From: Desulfovibrio sp.
GTDB taxonomy: Bacteria; Desulfobacterota; Desulfovibrionia; Desulfovibrionales; Desulfovibrionaceae
Assembly: GCA_031280915.1 (NCBI GenBank)
Contig: JAITGC010000078.1
Span: 116,069 to 149,153 of the forward strand
Reading direction: 5' to 3'
Length of the DNA: 33,085 nucleotides
Shown one piece after another: positions 19,870 through 28,619 of this stretch. Under the pieces are notes generated by a model. That model was not told where the DNA came from, did not search any database, and saw nothing but the letters and a program-made list of their open reading frames with translations. The translations under genes and the position numbers were made by a program. How positions within the stretch are numbered: position 1 is the stretch's first letter; every line of letters begins with the position of its first letter.

Positions 19870-21178
19870 AGTCCTTGACGAAATCTATGGCAGACCCTCT
19901 GTCGGCGACATCGCCGGCAATCTGCGCCTGCAGAAGCGCCCCGCGGATAACGCCGACCAGGGGGCCTGGAGCAAGATGGGTTTCCGTCATGATCTCGTTG
20001 CCGTTGAGGAGGGGTTCCAGCATTTGCTCCGGGGTTTCCGCCCTGTCCAGATATTTCATATTGTGGTTGAAGGAAGTATAGTTGCCGTTGCGCGCCCGCA
20101 GATCAGCCCGGGACATGGCAATGAGGCGGGGGTATTCGTCCAGGCTCTTGAAGCGGCGTATGCCCCTGTCCGTCAGCATGAAGTGAAAACGCATGTGATT
20201 GTTCACAAGATGGCAGAGCAAATCAATGTCTTCCGTATTAAAGTGCAGACGGCGCAGAATTTTGCGCGTCACCTTGGCGCCCACTCTGTGGTGCTGGTAA
20301 AAGGTCCATCGTCCGTCAAAAAATTCTCCGGTGTAGAGCTTGCCGACATCGTGGAACAGCATGGCCATCGTTCCGAGCCAGTCGTAGTGGAAATCCTCTT
20401 CGGGATAGTGTTTGACGCAGTTGAGAGTGTGTTCGAAGACGCTTTCTTCTTCGCCCTCTTCATTGCGCTGCTGGCGGATACGGGAAAGGGCGGCCACTTC
20501 CGGAATCAGCCCCTGCAGAATATGGGCGTCATAGAGCAGTCTGACGAAGCGGTACAGGGACTCGGCGGCGACTTTCCGCCATTCGTCCATGATGTCCGTC
20601 AGCACGACGTAATCAAGTACGCGGCTTGCCGCCCGCACAATGGCCAGCCATGTGTTGGGCTCAATGGGGATGTCGTAATTGGCGGCGAAACGCAAGGCCC
20701 GGATGGCCAACAGGTAATTGTGGCGCAGTGTTTCGTCGGGCAGGCCCGTCAGGCGTATGACCCCGCTTTTGAAATCCTCGAAGCCGTCATGGGCCTCTCC
20801 GCTGGGAGCCGGACTGCCGAAGCCGGTCAGGCGGAGATGCAGGCGTTTCTGCGGGTCCATGAGGTTCATCATGGTGGGGGTGATACGCAGCAACGAAAGC
20901 TCGGGGTGAGCGGCTTCCGCGATTTCAATGGGATAAAAGCGGAACAGAATGCCGTTTTCTTCCATCTGGGCCAGAAAACGTTTTTCGGGTTCAACCTCGG
21001 CTTTGGGAAAAAGCTTGAGCAAGGTGGCAACATCAGGCTCACAGGCGATATCGACGGCTGTTTGTTGTGGTTTGTTCAGCAGGTGCTGTTGCAGGGGGGC
21101 ATTGATGACATATGCGTCATAGCCGTTGCGGAGCAGTGCTTTGCAGACGCCGATGGCTTCTTTGATTGCTTTGTGCAT
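19847..21178 (-). CDS. CCA-adding-enzyme/poly(A) polymerase-like protein with HD domain, nucleotidyltransferase motifs degenerate
   Basis: HD region HTLNCVKHYPEEDFHYDWLGTMAMLFHDVGK; RALRFAANYDIPIEPNT typical of the PolyA-pol RNA-binding region; N-terminal NT domain lacks GGxVRD. Confidence 0.75.
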   Translation of the reverse strand: MHKAIKEAIGVCKALLRNGYDAYVINAPLQQHLLNKPQQTAVDIACEPDVATLLKLFPKAEVEPEKRFLAQMEENGILFRFYPIEIAEAAHPELSLLRITPTMMNLMDPQKRLHLRLTGFGSPAPSGEAHDGFEDFKSGVIRLTGLPDETLRHNYLLAIRALRFAANYDIPIEPNTWLAIVRAASRVLDYVVLTDIMDEWRKVAAESLYRFVRLLYDAHILQGLIPEVAALSRIRQQRNEEGEEESVFEHTLNCVKHYPEEDFHYDWLGTMAMLFHDVGKLYTGEFFDGRWTFYQHHRVGAKVTRKILRRLHFNTEDIDLLCHLVNNHMRFHFMLTDRGIRRFKSLDEYPRLIAMSRADLRARNGNYTSFNHNMKYLDRAETPEQMLEPLLNGNEIMTETHLAPGPLVGVIRGALLQAQIAGDVADRGSAIDFVKDYAKKFLG

Positions 21179-21254
21179 TGTGATCTCCTTGTTTCGGCCT
21201 CACAACAGCGTACAGTGTAATGCAGGCTGATGACAAACCGCCTTGGACGGTTTT

Positions 21255-21289
21255 GCCGCAGAGTGTCAACATGTTGCTCACTCTGCGGC
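21255..21289. repeat. 11-bp perfect inverted repeat upstream of the CCA-like gene
   Basis: GCCGCAGAGTG (21255-21265) and CACTCTGCGGC (21279-21289); loop contains the palindrome CAACATGTTG. Confidence 0.7.
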
Positions 21290-21509
21290 CAGAGAATAAT
21301 GAACGTTAATACAGGCTCGCGGCGCTCAATGGCGAAAGTGCATTCCGCAGCTCTTTACGCGTTTACGCTTGCCGGGCGAAAGTACATTTCACTCTTGGCG
21401 TTCGCGCGGGCGGCTTCGCGTATTGGCAGCCGTAGCCCCATCCGGGGCGTACGGATGACCATCCCTTGCGGAAACGCTGAGCCGCTGCCAAGTGCCCTTC
21501 GCCCCGCCG

Positions 21510-21542
21510 CCAGAGAGTAATTTCATTTTGAAATTGCCTTGG
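21510..21542. repeat. Imperfect copy of dispersed palindromic repeat
   Basis: CCAGAGAGTAATTTCATTTTGAAATTGCCTTGG. Confidence 0.7.
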
Positions 21543-21654
21543 CCCTGAAGCCGGCGGCGCCACGCGCCCGTGGCGGGAAAACGTTGTCAACAGCCTTATA
21601 ATGGGCTTTGTGATTTTTTTACAATTATGCACAAGAAAGAAGTTGAAAGTCAAT

Positions 21655-21686
21655 AAAAAAGCCCCGCGTCACAATAAACGCGGGGC
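21655..21686 (-). terminator. Rho-independent terminator of the dsr operon
   Basis: - strand GCCCCGCGT-TTATTGTG-ACGCGGGGC followed by TTTTTT, just 3' of dsrP. Confidence 0.92.
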
Positions 21687-21708
21687 CGGGGGAATCCGTG
21701 TTCCGGTT

Positions 21709-22878
21709 TCAGTCGGAGAAATTGCCGGCTTCCTGTTTCACGCCGATGGCGATTTTCCAGAGGATGGATAAAACCAGTGCGCCTATGGCGTAAACGCCCA
21801 GCGCCACAATGACTTCGCGTACTGTCGGCATATAGGGAGTGATGCTTTCATACATGTTGGGCGTGAAGCCGCCGATCAGAAGGCCCAGCCCCTTGTCAAT
21901 CCAGGTGGCCGCCACCAGCATGACAAGGGCCAGGGGCAGCAGAACCGGGTGGGTGCGTAAGGAGGGAGGAATCAGGATGGCCAGGGAAATAAAGGCCATG
22001 GCCACCGCTGCCCACATCCAGTAGCTCACCCAGGCCAGGTGGCCGTCGTGGCCGGCGAAGAGAAAGACGATGGGTTCGGCGTGGCCCGGTATCTGGCTGT
22101 AAAAGGCGGTAAAAAGCTCCAGCACATAAAAAAAGACGTTAACGCACATGGCGTAGACAATGATGGTGGAGAGGGTTTTGACGGCGTCCTTCCCAGGATC
22201 AAAGCCCGTGAGCCTCCGAACGAGGAAAACCAGGAGCAGGAGAATGGAGGGGCCTGAGCAGAAAGCCGATGAAAGAAAACGCGCGGCCATGATGGCGGTG
22301 AGCCAGTAATGGCGACCGGGAATGCCCGCATACAGGAAGGCCGTCACGGTGTGGATGGAAAAAGCCCACAGTATGGAGAGATAGATGAGGGGCTTCACCC
22401 ACTTGGGCGGTTCCACGCCCAGCCGCTCCGCTTCCAGGGTAACCCAGCCGATGATGATGTTCAGCGTGAGGTAGCCGATGAGCACCATCATGTCGTAAAA
22501 CATGACGGAGTTCGGCGTGGGATGGAGCATGACGTTAAGCATGCGCTGGGGCTGGCCCAGGTCAACCACGATAAAGAGAGCGCACATGACCACGGCGGCC
22601 ACAGCCATAAATTCGCCGAAAATGATCATGCGCTTGAATTTTTTGTAGTGATGGAAATAGGCCGGCAGCACCAGCATGACCGCCGAGGCCGCCACACCGA
22701 CAAAATAGGTGAACTGGGAAATGTAAAGGCCCCAGGAGACGTCCCGGTTCATGCCGGTAATGGAAAGCCCTGTTTGCAACTGCTGCCAGTAAACCGTGGC
22801 GCAGCCCGCGATGAGACAAAGCAGAAAACCCAGCCATACATAATATGTTTTGGGAGCCGAAAGCAGTTTTTCAAGCAT
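21709..22878 (-). CDS. dsrP: DsrP, integral membrane subunit (NrfD family) of DsrMKJOP
   Basis: 389 aa polytopic NrfD-like protein directly after dsrO. Confidence 0.93.
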   Translation of the reverse strand: MLEKLLSAPKTYYVWLGFLLCLIAGCATVYWQQLQTGLSITGMNRDVSWGLYISQFTYFVGVAASAVMLVLPAYFHHYKKFKRMIIFGEFMAVAAVVMCALFIVVDLGQPQRMLNVMLHPTPNSVMFYDMMVLIGYLTLNIIIGWVTLEAERLGVEPPKWVKPLIYLSILWAFSIHTVTAFLYAGIPGRHYWLTAIMAARFLSSAFCSGPSILLLLVFLVRRLTGFDPGKDAVKTLSTIIVYAMCVNVFFYVLELFTAFYSQIPGHAEPIVFLFAGHDGHLAWVSYWMWAAVAMAFISLAILIPPSLRTHPVLLPLALVMLVAATWIDKGLGLLIGGFTPNMYESITPYMPTVREVIVALGVYAIGALVLSILWKIAIGVKQEAGNFSD

Positions 22879-22890
22879 GGCCCATTCTCC

Positions 22891-23682
22891 CTAAATAAGG
22901 TAATAGACGCCGGGCTGTGTGCCGAGCGACGGTTTGCGGCGTATGCTGAAATTGGCGGCGAGCGCCCGGCGGACTTTTGAATCCGCGTCTTCAAGATCGC
23001 CGAAAAGGATGCGTCCTTCCGAAGCTTCCACGCAGGCGGGCATTTTGCCCATGGCCAGGCGTTCCGCGCAGAAGGTGCATTTTTCCACAACGCCGATCAT
23101 CCGTGTCGGAAAGGACGGATTGGGAACCGGATTGGGGAGAAAGCCGCGCGGATCCTTGAAATTGAATGAGCGCGCGCCGTAGGGACAGCCGGCCATACAG
23201 AAACGGCAGCCTATACAGCGGTGATAGTCCATGGCGACAATGCCGTCTTCCATTTTGTATGTGGCCTGGGTCGGGCAAACGCGCACACAGGGCGGATTTG
23301 AGCAATGGTTGCACAAAAGAGGATAGGCTGCCTCTCGTGTTTTTGTGTCCAGGTGCGCGTTCATATCGTCAGGGAAGGTGTGTTCATAGCTGTCGAGCCA
23401 GAACCATTTGATGTTCCGCGCATCGGGGATGCTCGGAACATTGTGCTCTTGGCGGCATGCCTCCATCAGCGGCTCGTAATCCCGAGGGCCGGCGAATTTG
23501 CGCGTATCTATAACCATTGCCCAGCGTCTGGCGCGCAGGGCCGCGTCTCCTTTGGCATAGCTGCCGGGAGCGAGTTTGGCGTTGGCCGTTCCCGGCACAG
23601 CCGCCTGGGCGACAATACCGCTGCTCAGGGCAAAGACTGAAAAGCCCGCCACTTTCAGAAAGCTTCGTCTGCTTTTGTTCAT
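22891..23682 (-). CDS. dsrO: DsrO, periplasmic ferredoxin-like subunit with Tat signal (start likely MNKSRRSFLK at 23682)
   Basis: RRSFLK Tat motif; CNHCSNPPCVRVCPTQATYK, CIGCRFCMAGCPYGAR. Confidence 0.94.
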   Translation of the reverse strand: MNKSRRSFLKVAGFSVFALSSGIVAQAAVPGTANAKLAPGSYAKGDAALRARRWAMVIDTRKFAGPRDYEPLMEACRQEHNVPSIPDARNIKWFWLDSYEHTFPDDMNAHLDTKTREAAYPLLCNHCSNPPCVRVCPTQATYKMEDGIVAMDYHRCIGCRFCMAGCPYGARSFNFKDPRGFLPNPVPNPSFPTRMIGVVEKCTFCAERLAMGKMPACVEASEGRILFGDLEDADSKVRRALAANFSIRRKPSLGTQPGVYYLI

Positions 23683-24062
23683 TATTTGCTCTCCCCAGGA
23701 AGAATGTGGCACGTCCAGCAGTAGGGATACACGCTGTTGGCCGTGTGGCATTTGTCACAAAATTCTTTGTAGTTGCTGTGGCATTTCAGACAGGTGTTCT
23801 GCAGGCTGATGCTCCATTTTTTGCCGTCTTCAGCCGTGTAAACGCGGTTTTCTCCACGTAGGGCCTCGTCGCGCCATTCATTGAGCAGGCGCATGTGATC
23901 CTTGCGCATGAATTCCACGCTTTCAATGCATTTTTTTTCATCCTTGGGCAGGACTATGCCGGTGCTTTTATAGTCTTTTCCCGCCAAACCCACCCAAAAG
24001 GGGGCGGTGCACAGGACTGTGAAGACAATTATTCCGGTAATGACAGCTTTGGCGTTATACAT
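23682..24062 (-). CDS. dsrJ: DsrJ, triheme cytochrome c
   Basis: Three CXXCH motifs (CLKCH, CDKCH, CWTCH), N-terminal TM; TAATG overlap with dsrO. Confidence 0.94.
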   Translation of the reverse strand: MYNAKAVITGIIVFTVLCTAPFWVGLAGKDYKSTGIVLPKDEKKCIESVEFMRKDHMRLLNEWRDEALRGENRVYTAEDGKKWSISLQNTCLKCHSNYKEFCDKCHTANSVYPYCWTCHILPGESK

Positions 24063-25700
24063 TTATTCGCCCCCTTCCTGCGCGTCGGTCTCATCTTCTT
24101 CCACGCCGGGCAAGTCCTCCTGGCGCAGGTCCATGGTGCGTTTCTGCTCGCCCGTCATGACCAGGGCGTTGGCCACCAACTCGTGCAGGCCGCTCACGGT
24201 TACGCCCGGCGCCCAGTAATTGGCGAGCGGCGGCAGCGTGGCGCGGTCAATGGCGCACACGCAGGCCATGTGGTTAACGCCGAATTTTTGCTGCACATGG
24301 CGGAGGGCGTTGCCTCGCGGCATCCCGGCCCGCATTCGCAGTTCCATGATTTCTTCCGTGTTCAGGCCGGAGCCGGCGCCACAGCAGAACGTCTGCTCGC
24401 GTATGGTATTTTCCGGCATTTCCACAAAATTATTGCAGACCGCCTTGAGCACATAACGCGGCTCGTCCAGAAGGCCCATGCCGCGTGAGGGATTACAGGA
24501 ATCGTGGAACGTGGTGACGATGTGGTCGTTGCGGCTGGGGTCAAGCTTGAGCTTGTTGTGGTAAATGAGATCCGCCGTAAATTCGGCGATGTGCACCATT
24601 TTTGTGGAGGCCGCGTTGGAAAAGACCGTCCCGGTAACAGGAGATGTCGGGGGGATCATATTGGCCGGCGTGGGGCCGTTGTAGGTGTCCATGTATTGAT
24701 TGATGACGCGCCACATATGTCCGCATTCGCCGCCCAGAATCCACTTCGCGTTCAGGCGTTCCGCCTCGGCGTACATCTTGGCGTTGAGCTTTTTGGCCAT
24801 GTTGAATGAGGTGAAGGAACCGAAATTGCCGCCTTCCGAGGCGTATGTGGAGAGGGTATAGTCCAGGTCGAGTTGGTGAAACAACAGCAGATAGCCCATG
24901 AAAGTGTATATGCCGGGGTCGGCGAAAACGTCGCCGGACGGCGTGATAAAGAGTATCTCCGCGTTCTTTTTGTTAAAGGGGGTTTTGGGGCGGATCCCGG
25001 TGACTGTTTCGCAGTCGTCGGCCAGCATTTCCACGATTTCCACAAAGGAATGCGGTTGAATGCCCAGATGGTTGCCGGTGAAGCTGCAATTTTTCACCGG
25101 ATCCATGATCCAGTGGGTGCCCAGGCCGACCTCGTGCAGCAGTTCCCGGACGATCATGGTTATTTCCGCCGTGTCGATGCCGTAGGGGCAGAAGAGCGAA
25201 CAGCGGCGGCATTCCGTACACTGGTAGGCGTAATAGAAAAGTTCCTTGACGACGCTTTTGTCCCAGCCGCGGGCGCCGGCGGTTTTCCCCAGAAGTTTGC
25301 CGAGCATGGTGTGGTCGCGGCGGTAGAGGGAACGCAGAAGCTCGGCCCGCAATACGGGCATATTCTTGGGGTCATTGGTGCCGAGGAAAAAGTGGCACTT
25401 GTCGGCACAGGCTCCGCAACGTACGCAGATATCCATAAACAGCTTCAGGGAGCGGTGTTTTTCAAGCCGTTCGGCAAAGGCGTCACAGAGCGTCTTTTCC
25501 CAGTTTTCCGGCAATCCCCAATCGTCGGCCGCAGGATCCCATTCGTGGGGATTGGGCATATGCAGACGTTCCATGGTGTCCGGCTTGGCCGGATAACAGA
25601 AGCTGCCCGGCGAAAATTCCGGCTTGAGAGCAAGCCAATGTTCCCCCGGAAACGGGGGCCGTGAGGCGATAAGTTCTTGTGGGGCGGGTAGTTTGGCCAT
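24063..25700 (-). CDS. dsrK: DsrK, HdrD-like iron-sulfur subunit
   Basis: CVRCGACADKC, CTECRRCSLFCPYGID, CCG-type motif TFCCGAGSGLN. Confidence 0.95.
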   Translation of the reverse strand: MAKLPAPQELIASRPPFPGEHWLALKPEFSPGSFCYPAKPDTMERLHMPNPHEWDPAADDWGLPENWEKTLCDAFAERLEKHRSLKLFMDICVRCGACADKCHFFLGTNDPKNMPVLRAELLRSLYRRDHTMLGKLLGKTAGARGWDKSVVKELFYYAYQCTECRRCSLFCPYGIDTAEITMIVRELLHEVGLGTHWIMDPVKNCSFTGNHLGIQPHSFVEIVEMLADDCETVTGIRPKTPFNKKNAEILFITPSGDVFADPGIYTFMGYLLLFHQLDLDYTLSTYASEGGNFGSFTSFNMAKKLNAKMYAEAERLNAKWILGGECGHMWRVINQYMDTYNGPTPANMIPPTSPVTGTVFSNAASTKMVHIAEFTADLIYHNKLKLDPSRNDHIVTTFHDSCNPSRGMGLLDEPRYVLKAVCNNFVEMPENTIREQTFCCGAGSGLNTEEIMELRMRAGMPRGNALRHVQQKFGVNHMACVCAIDRATLPPLANYWAPGVTVSGLHELVANALVMTGEQKRTMDLRQEDLPGVEEDETDAQEGGE

Positions 25701-25711
25701 GGTATGACTCC

Positions 25712-26731
25712 TTACTCAGCGGCCTTGTCGGGGGCTTTTTCCAGCGGCAGGCCAGCTTCGGCCATGGCGTCGCGGTATTCATTCTCGTATTCCGCATAGG
25801 TAAAGTACTGCTTGGGCGGATTCCACGGATTTATGTGGCGCTTCTGGCGCGAGTTATTGGCCAGATTGCGCGTGGGGCTGAAAAAGACGCCCGCCATATG
25901 CGTGAGCTTGGAAAAGGGGGAATACAGGAGCAGGGTGCACACCAGCGTCACATGCACAAAAAAGAGAGGGGCGATGCCCTGGGTGGAAACAGGCGAAAAA
26001 TGCGTGATGCTCATGATGAATACTTTAACCATGGCGATTTCCGTCTTGTCGAAATAGCGCAGGCAGATGCCTGTGCCCACGATGCCGATGAGCAGCCACA
26101 GGGGGAAATAGTCGTTGGCAAGGGAAATACAGCGCAAGCGTTGGTTGAAGAGGCGTCTGCCCAGAAGAAAGAGCAGGGCGACGAGCAGTATGGCGCCGGT
26201 CATGAAAAAGCGGGGAGCGCCGATTTGCATGATGCCGTCAAGGGTCTCGAGACAGGTGATCCAGGCCGGCACAGGTTCCGCGAAAAAGCGGAAATGCCTG
26301 AGAAAAACCAGCAGGAAACAGTAGTGGAACATCAGGGCGAAACACCAGAGCCACTTGGAGGAATAATAAATGGTTCCGGGGCCGTTGCTGGCGGGCAGAT
26401 GGGCGCGCACATCGGCCTGGGTATTGCGGAAGAGCGAGCGGAAAAGAAGAATTTCCAGAACCATGCGGGCGAATACGCCTGCCCGCGTGCTCGGACAGTC
26501 AATTTTCGCCTGCCTGATGAACGCAAGGGATTGTTCCTGTCCGCCGGTGGTGGGAATTCGGAAAGGAACGGGCGATTTCGCCCAGTACACCATGCGCCAG
26601 ATCATGCCGCAGATGAAAACAGCTGTTGCCAGATACGGCAGCGCCACGCCGAACAAAGGGGCGAAACCCGCGGCGGATCCCGCCCAGGCCACAGCCCCTA
26701 TGAGCAGCACCAGCAGTAATGATAACAACAT
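25712..26731 (-). CDS. dsrM: DsrM, membrane cytochrome b-type (NarI-like) subunit
   Basis: Polytopic 339-aa protein, first dsr subunit upstream of dsrK. Confidence 0.93.
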   Translation of the reverse strand: MLLSLLLVLLIGAVAWAGSAAGFAPLFGVALPYLATAVFICGMIWRMVYWAKSPVPFRIPTTGGQEQSLAFIRQAKIDCPSTRAGVFARMVLEILLFRSLFRNTQADVRAHLPASNGPGTIYYSSKWLWCFALMFHYCFLLVFLRHFRFFAEPVPAWITCLETLDGIMQIGAPRFFMTGAILLVALLFLLGRRLFNQRLRCISLANDYFPLWLLIGIVGTGICLRYFDKTEIAMVKVFIMSITHFSPVSTQGIAPLFFVHVTLVCTLLLYSPFSKLTHMAGVFFSPTRNLANNSRQKRHINPWNPPKQYFTYAEYENEYRDAMAEAGLPLEKAPDKAAE

Positions 26732-26757
26732 TCCCTACCTCGCTTGATATTTTTATC

Positions 26758-27282
26758 TCAGCCTGCGACGAGCAAGCTTTTTTTGAATGCCTGTGCCCAT
26801 TTTGTCAGTTGGGCGTGCTGGCTGCGAATTTCCTTCACGCGGGATTCCGCCAGCGTTTCCCGATCCGCCATATACATGTCGAAGGCCAGAAGAATCAGGC
26901 TGTCCAGCCGGGATTCGGCGGCCAGATAGCCGTTGAGCTCCCCGGAATCCGTACAGTGCGGCAAAAGGCGTTGGCGCATAATGGGCTTGAGCAGGTGGAA
27001 AACCCCCAAAGCCCGGCTCGGCGTATCCCGCTGTACCGCGCGCAGCTTCACAAAACGTTCCAGAGCGCCCTTGACGCCGTCAACGGTCGTCTCTTCTCCC
27101 ATCACGGCGTCATAGAGGGCATGTGCCGCTTCTCTGGTCATGTCCGCTCCGGGATTTCCAAAAGGATCGCTGACGGTTCTCAGTACCCCTTTCGCGTCAA
27201 AAGGATAGGTTGCATACACCGCTTCCATCCACAAGCGGAGTATTTCCTCCTTTTCGTCGCGCAAACATTCCGTCAGTCTCAT
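26758..27282 (-). CDS. RsbRD N-terminal domain-like protein preceding dsrM
   Basis: LRDEKEEILRLWMEAVYATYPFD and genomic position characteristic of the small gene preceding dsrMKJOP in Desulfovibrio. Confidence 0.75.
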   Translation of the reverse strand: MRLTECLRDEKEEILRLWMEAVYATYPFDAKGVLRTVSDPFGNPGADMTREAAHALYDAVMGEETTVDGVKGALERFVKLRAVQRDTPSRALGVFHLLKPIMRQRLLPHCTDSGELNGYLAAESRLDSLILLAFDMYMADRETLAESRVKEIRSQHAQLTKWAQAFKKSLLVAG

Positions 27283-27328
27283 ACAGACCCGCGATTTTCA
27301 GGGCAGTTCACGGAAATCCCGTGTCGTT

Positions 27329-27357
27329 CCGCGATATTGCCATAATATATATCACGG
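27329..27357. promoter_or_regulatory. Operator-like dyad near the inferred dsr transcription start
   Basis: CCGCGATAT-N11-ATATCACGG (one mismatch in 9-bp arms), just downstream of the putative -10. Confidence 0.4.
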
Positions 27358-27370
27358 ACATGCTCTTTTA

Positions 27371-27400
27371 ATAATAGTTGAAAATGAGGATTTGCGTCAA
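27371..27400 (-). promoter_or_regulatory. Putative sigma-70 promoter of the rsbRD-dsrMKJOP operon
   Basis: - strand TTGACG-N18-TATTAT (27400-27395 and 27376-27371). Confidence 0.5.
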
Positions 27401-27435
27401 GTATGTTTTCGCAATTTTTTGCCTTCGCCCATAAA

Positions 27436-27466
27436 CCAGAGCAATTTCAAAGTGAAATTGCTCTAA
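27436..27466. repeat. Dispersed palindromic repeat copy
   Basis: CCAGAGCAATTTCA AAG TGAAATTGCTCTAA. Confidence 0.85.
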
Positions 27467-27486
27467 ACGGCGGACATATCGACAGA

Positions 27487-28262
27487 GAGAGTATTATGCC
27501 AGCAATGATAAAAGTTCGTTGGCGCTTCCATTGACCCGGAATCTGGCAAACAAGCCCAAAGTCACGTGAGCCGTCTCCAAAGAACCACTGACAATTTGCG
27601 TCCTCCTGCGAAATCTCCCAGGCCAATGGCGTTGCAGGGCGTTATTTTGTTCAATTTGACAGGTATTTTTTTTGCCTTGATGCAATGACTTGGTCCCTAC
27701 GACTTTCCGGCAACAAGCGTAATTATTTGTATCTATTTGATTTTTCTCATTAAGCCGTGTTCATCACATAAAATCCGTCAAGGTTTGCGAACTACGATCA
27801 CCACATCTCCATCCGATAAGCCGCCCGGTTTTATGATCAGGAACTTTCCACATCCAGAATGTGTATTTTTACCAATAAACGAGTGCATTTCGTCTATTTC
27901 AACTTCTTCCACGGTCCCATCCGGAGTGGGAATATCAGCATATTTATGATAAAATGCCTTGATCCATCGCATGATGCTCGGAGTGCTTGCCCCCACAATT
28001 TTTCCGGTCATATTCATAGAGAGACCGGAGAGATACAAAGTGAGAGCAAGGATTTTATCCCGTATTGGCTTCCCGCGCGGTACTTCCTTTGTAAACTGAT
28101 ACGAGCAAGATTTGCACTTGTATCGTTGTAATTTTTTCATAAATCCGTTTTTGACAATGGCTTCGGAACCGCATCTGGGGCAAACCATTCCGCTCTCCTC
28201 CTTGCTGGTGTGAAGAGGATAGCAAAATTTTAAAAGCTTGTCATTGCAAAAGTAAAACTCTC
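27487..28262 (-). mobile_element. Degenerate IS1-family insertion sequence (about 776 bp)
   Basis: Imperfect terminal IRs GAGAGTATTATGCCAGCAATGA (left) versus GAGAGTTTTACTTTTGCAATGA (right, reverse complement); length near that of IS1; encloses InsA/InsB-like coding sequence. Confidence 0.75.
27494..28188 (-). pseudogene. IS1-family transposase, InsA-like and InsB-like parts in different frames plus two in-frame TGA codons
   Basis: MVCPRCGSEAIVKNGF...VEIDEMHSFIGK, then -1 frame YTFWMWKVPDHKTGRLIGWRCGDRSSQTLTDFM**, then HQGKKNTCQIEQNNALQRHWPGRFRRRTQIVSGSLE. Confidence 0.85.
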
Positions 28263-28358
28263 GAAACCCACAGCATATTGTGGGAACAATTTATTTACGC
28301 TATACTACGCCAAATATTGAGGTACGCATCTTTCGTATACGGGTCGCAAAAGGACGCC

Positions 28359-28619
28359 ATGCCTAAAATTGAAAATACAGACCTTCGCCGCATCCCCGGC
28401 ATTGGCAAAGAGATGGAAAACCGCCTCATACGGCTCGATTACATAAGTGTGGCTTCCCTTAAGGGGCAAAACCCCGAATCCATGTATGAAGCCGACTGTC
28501 GCCTGAACGGCGGACATATCGACAGATGCGTGCTTTACGTCTATCGTCTCGCGGTATATTTTGCGGAAAATGAGAAGCATGAACCGGAAAAACTCAAATG
28601 GTGGAACTGGAAAAACTGA
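28359..28619 (+). CDS. Helix-hairpin-helix protein, Cdd1/pathogenicity-locus-like
   Basis: TDLRRIPGIGKEMENRLIRLDYISVASLKG HhH motif; C-terminal CVLYVYRLAVYFAE...[11 protein letters not shown]. Confidence 0.75.
   Translation: MPKIENTDLRRIPGIGKEMENRLIRLDYISVASLKGQNPESMYEADCRLNGGHIDRCVLYVYRLAVYFAENEKHEPEKLKWWNWKN

Noticed and set aside
19664-21220. 518-aa + strand ORF opposite tlyA and the CCA-like gene
   Set aside because: Antisense shadow of two supported genes, no recognisable domain
24873-26719. Long + strand ORFs opposite dsrK/dsrM (24873-25664, 25679-26719)
   Set aside because: Antisense to conserved dsr genes with Fe-S and membrane motifs in the other strand
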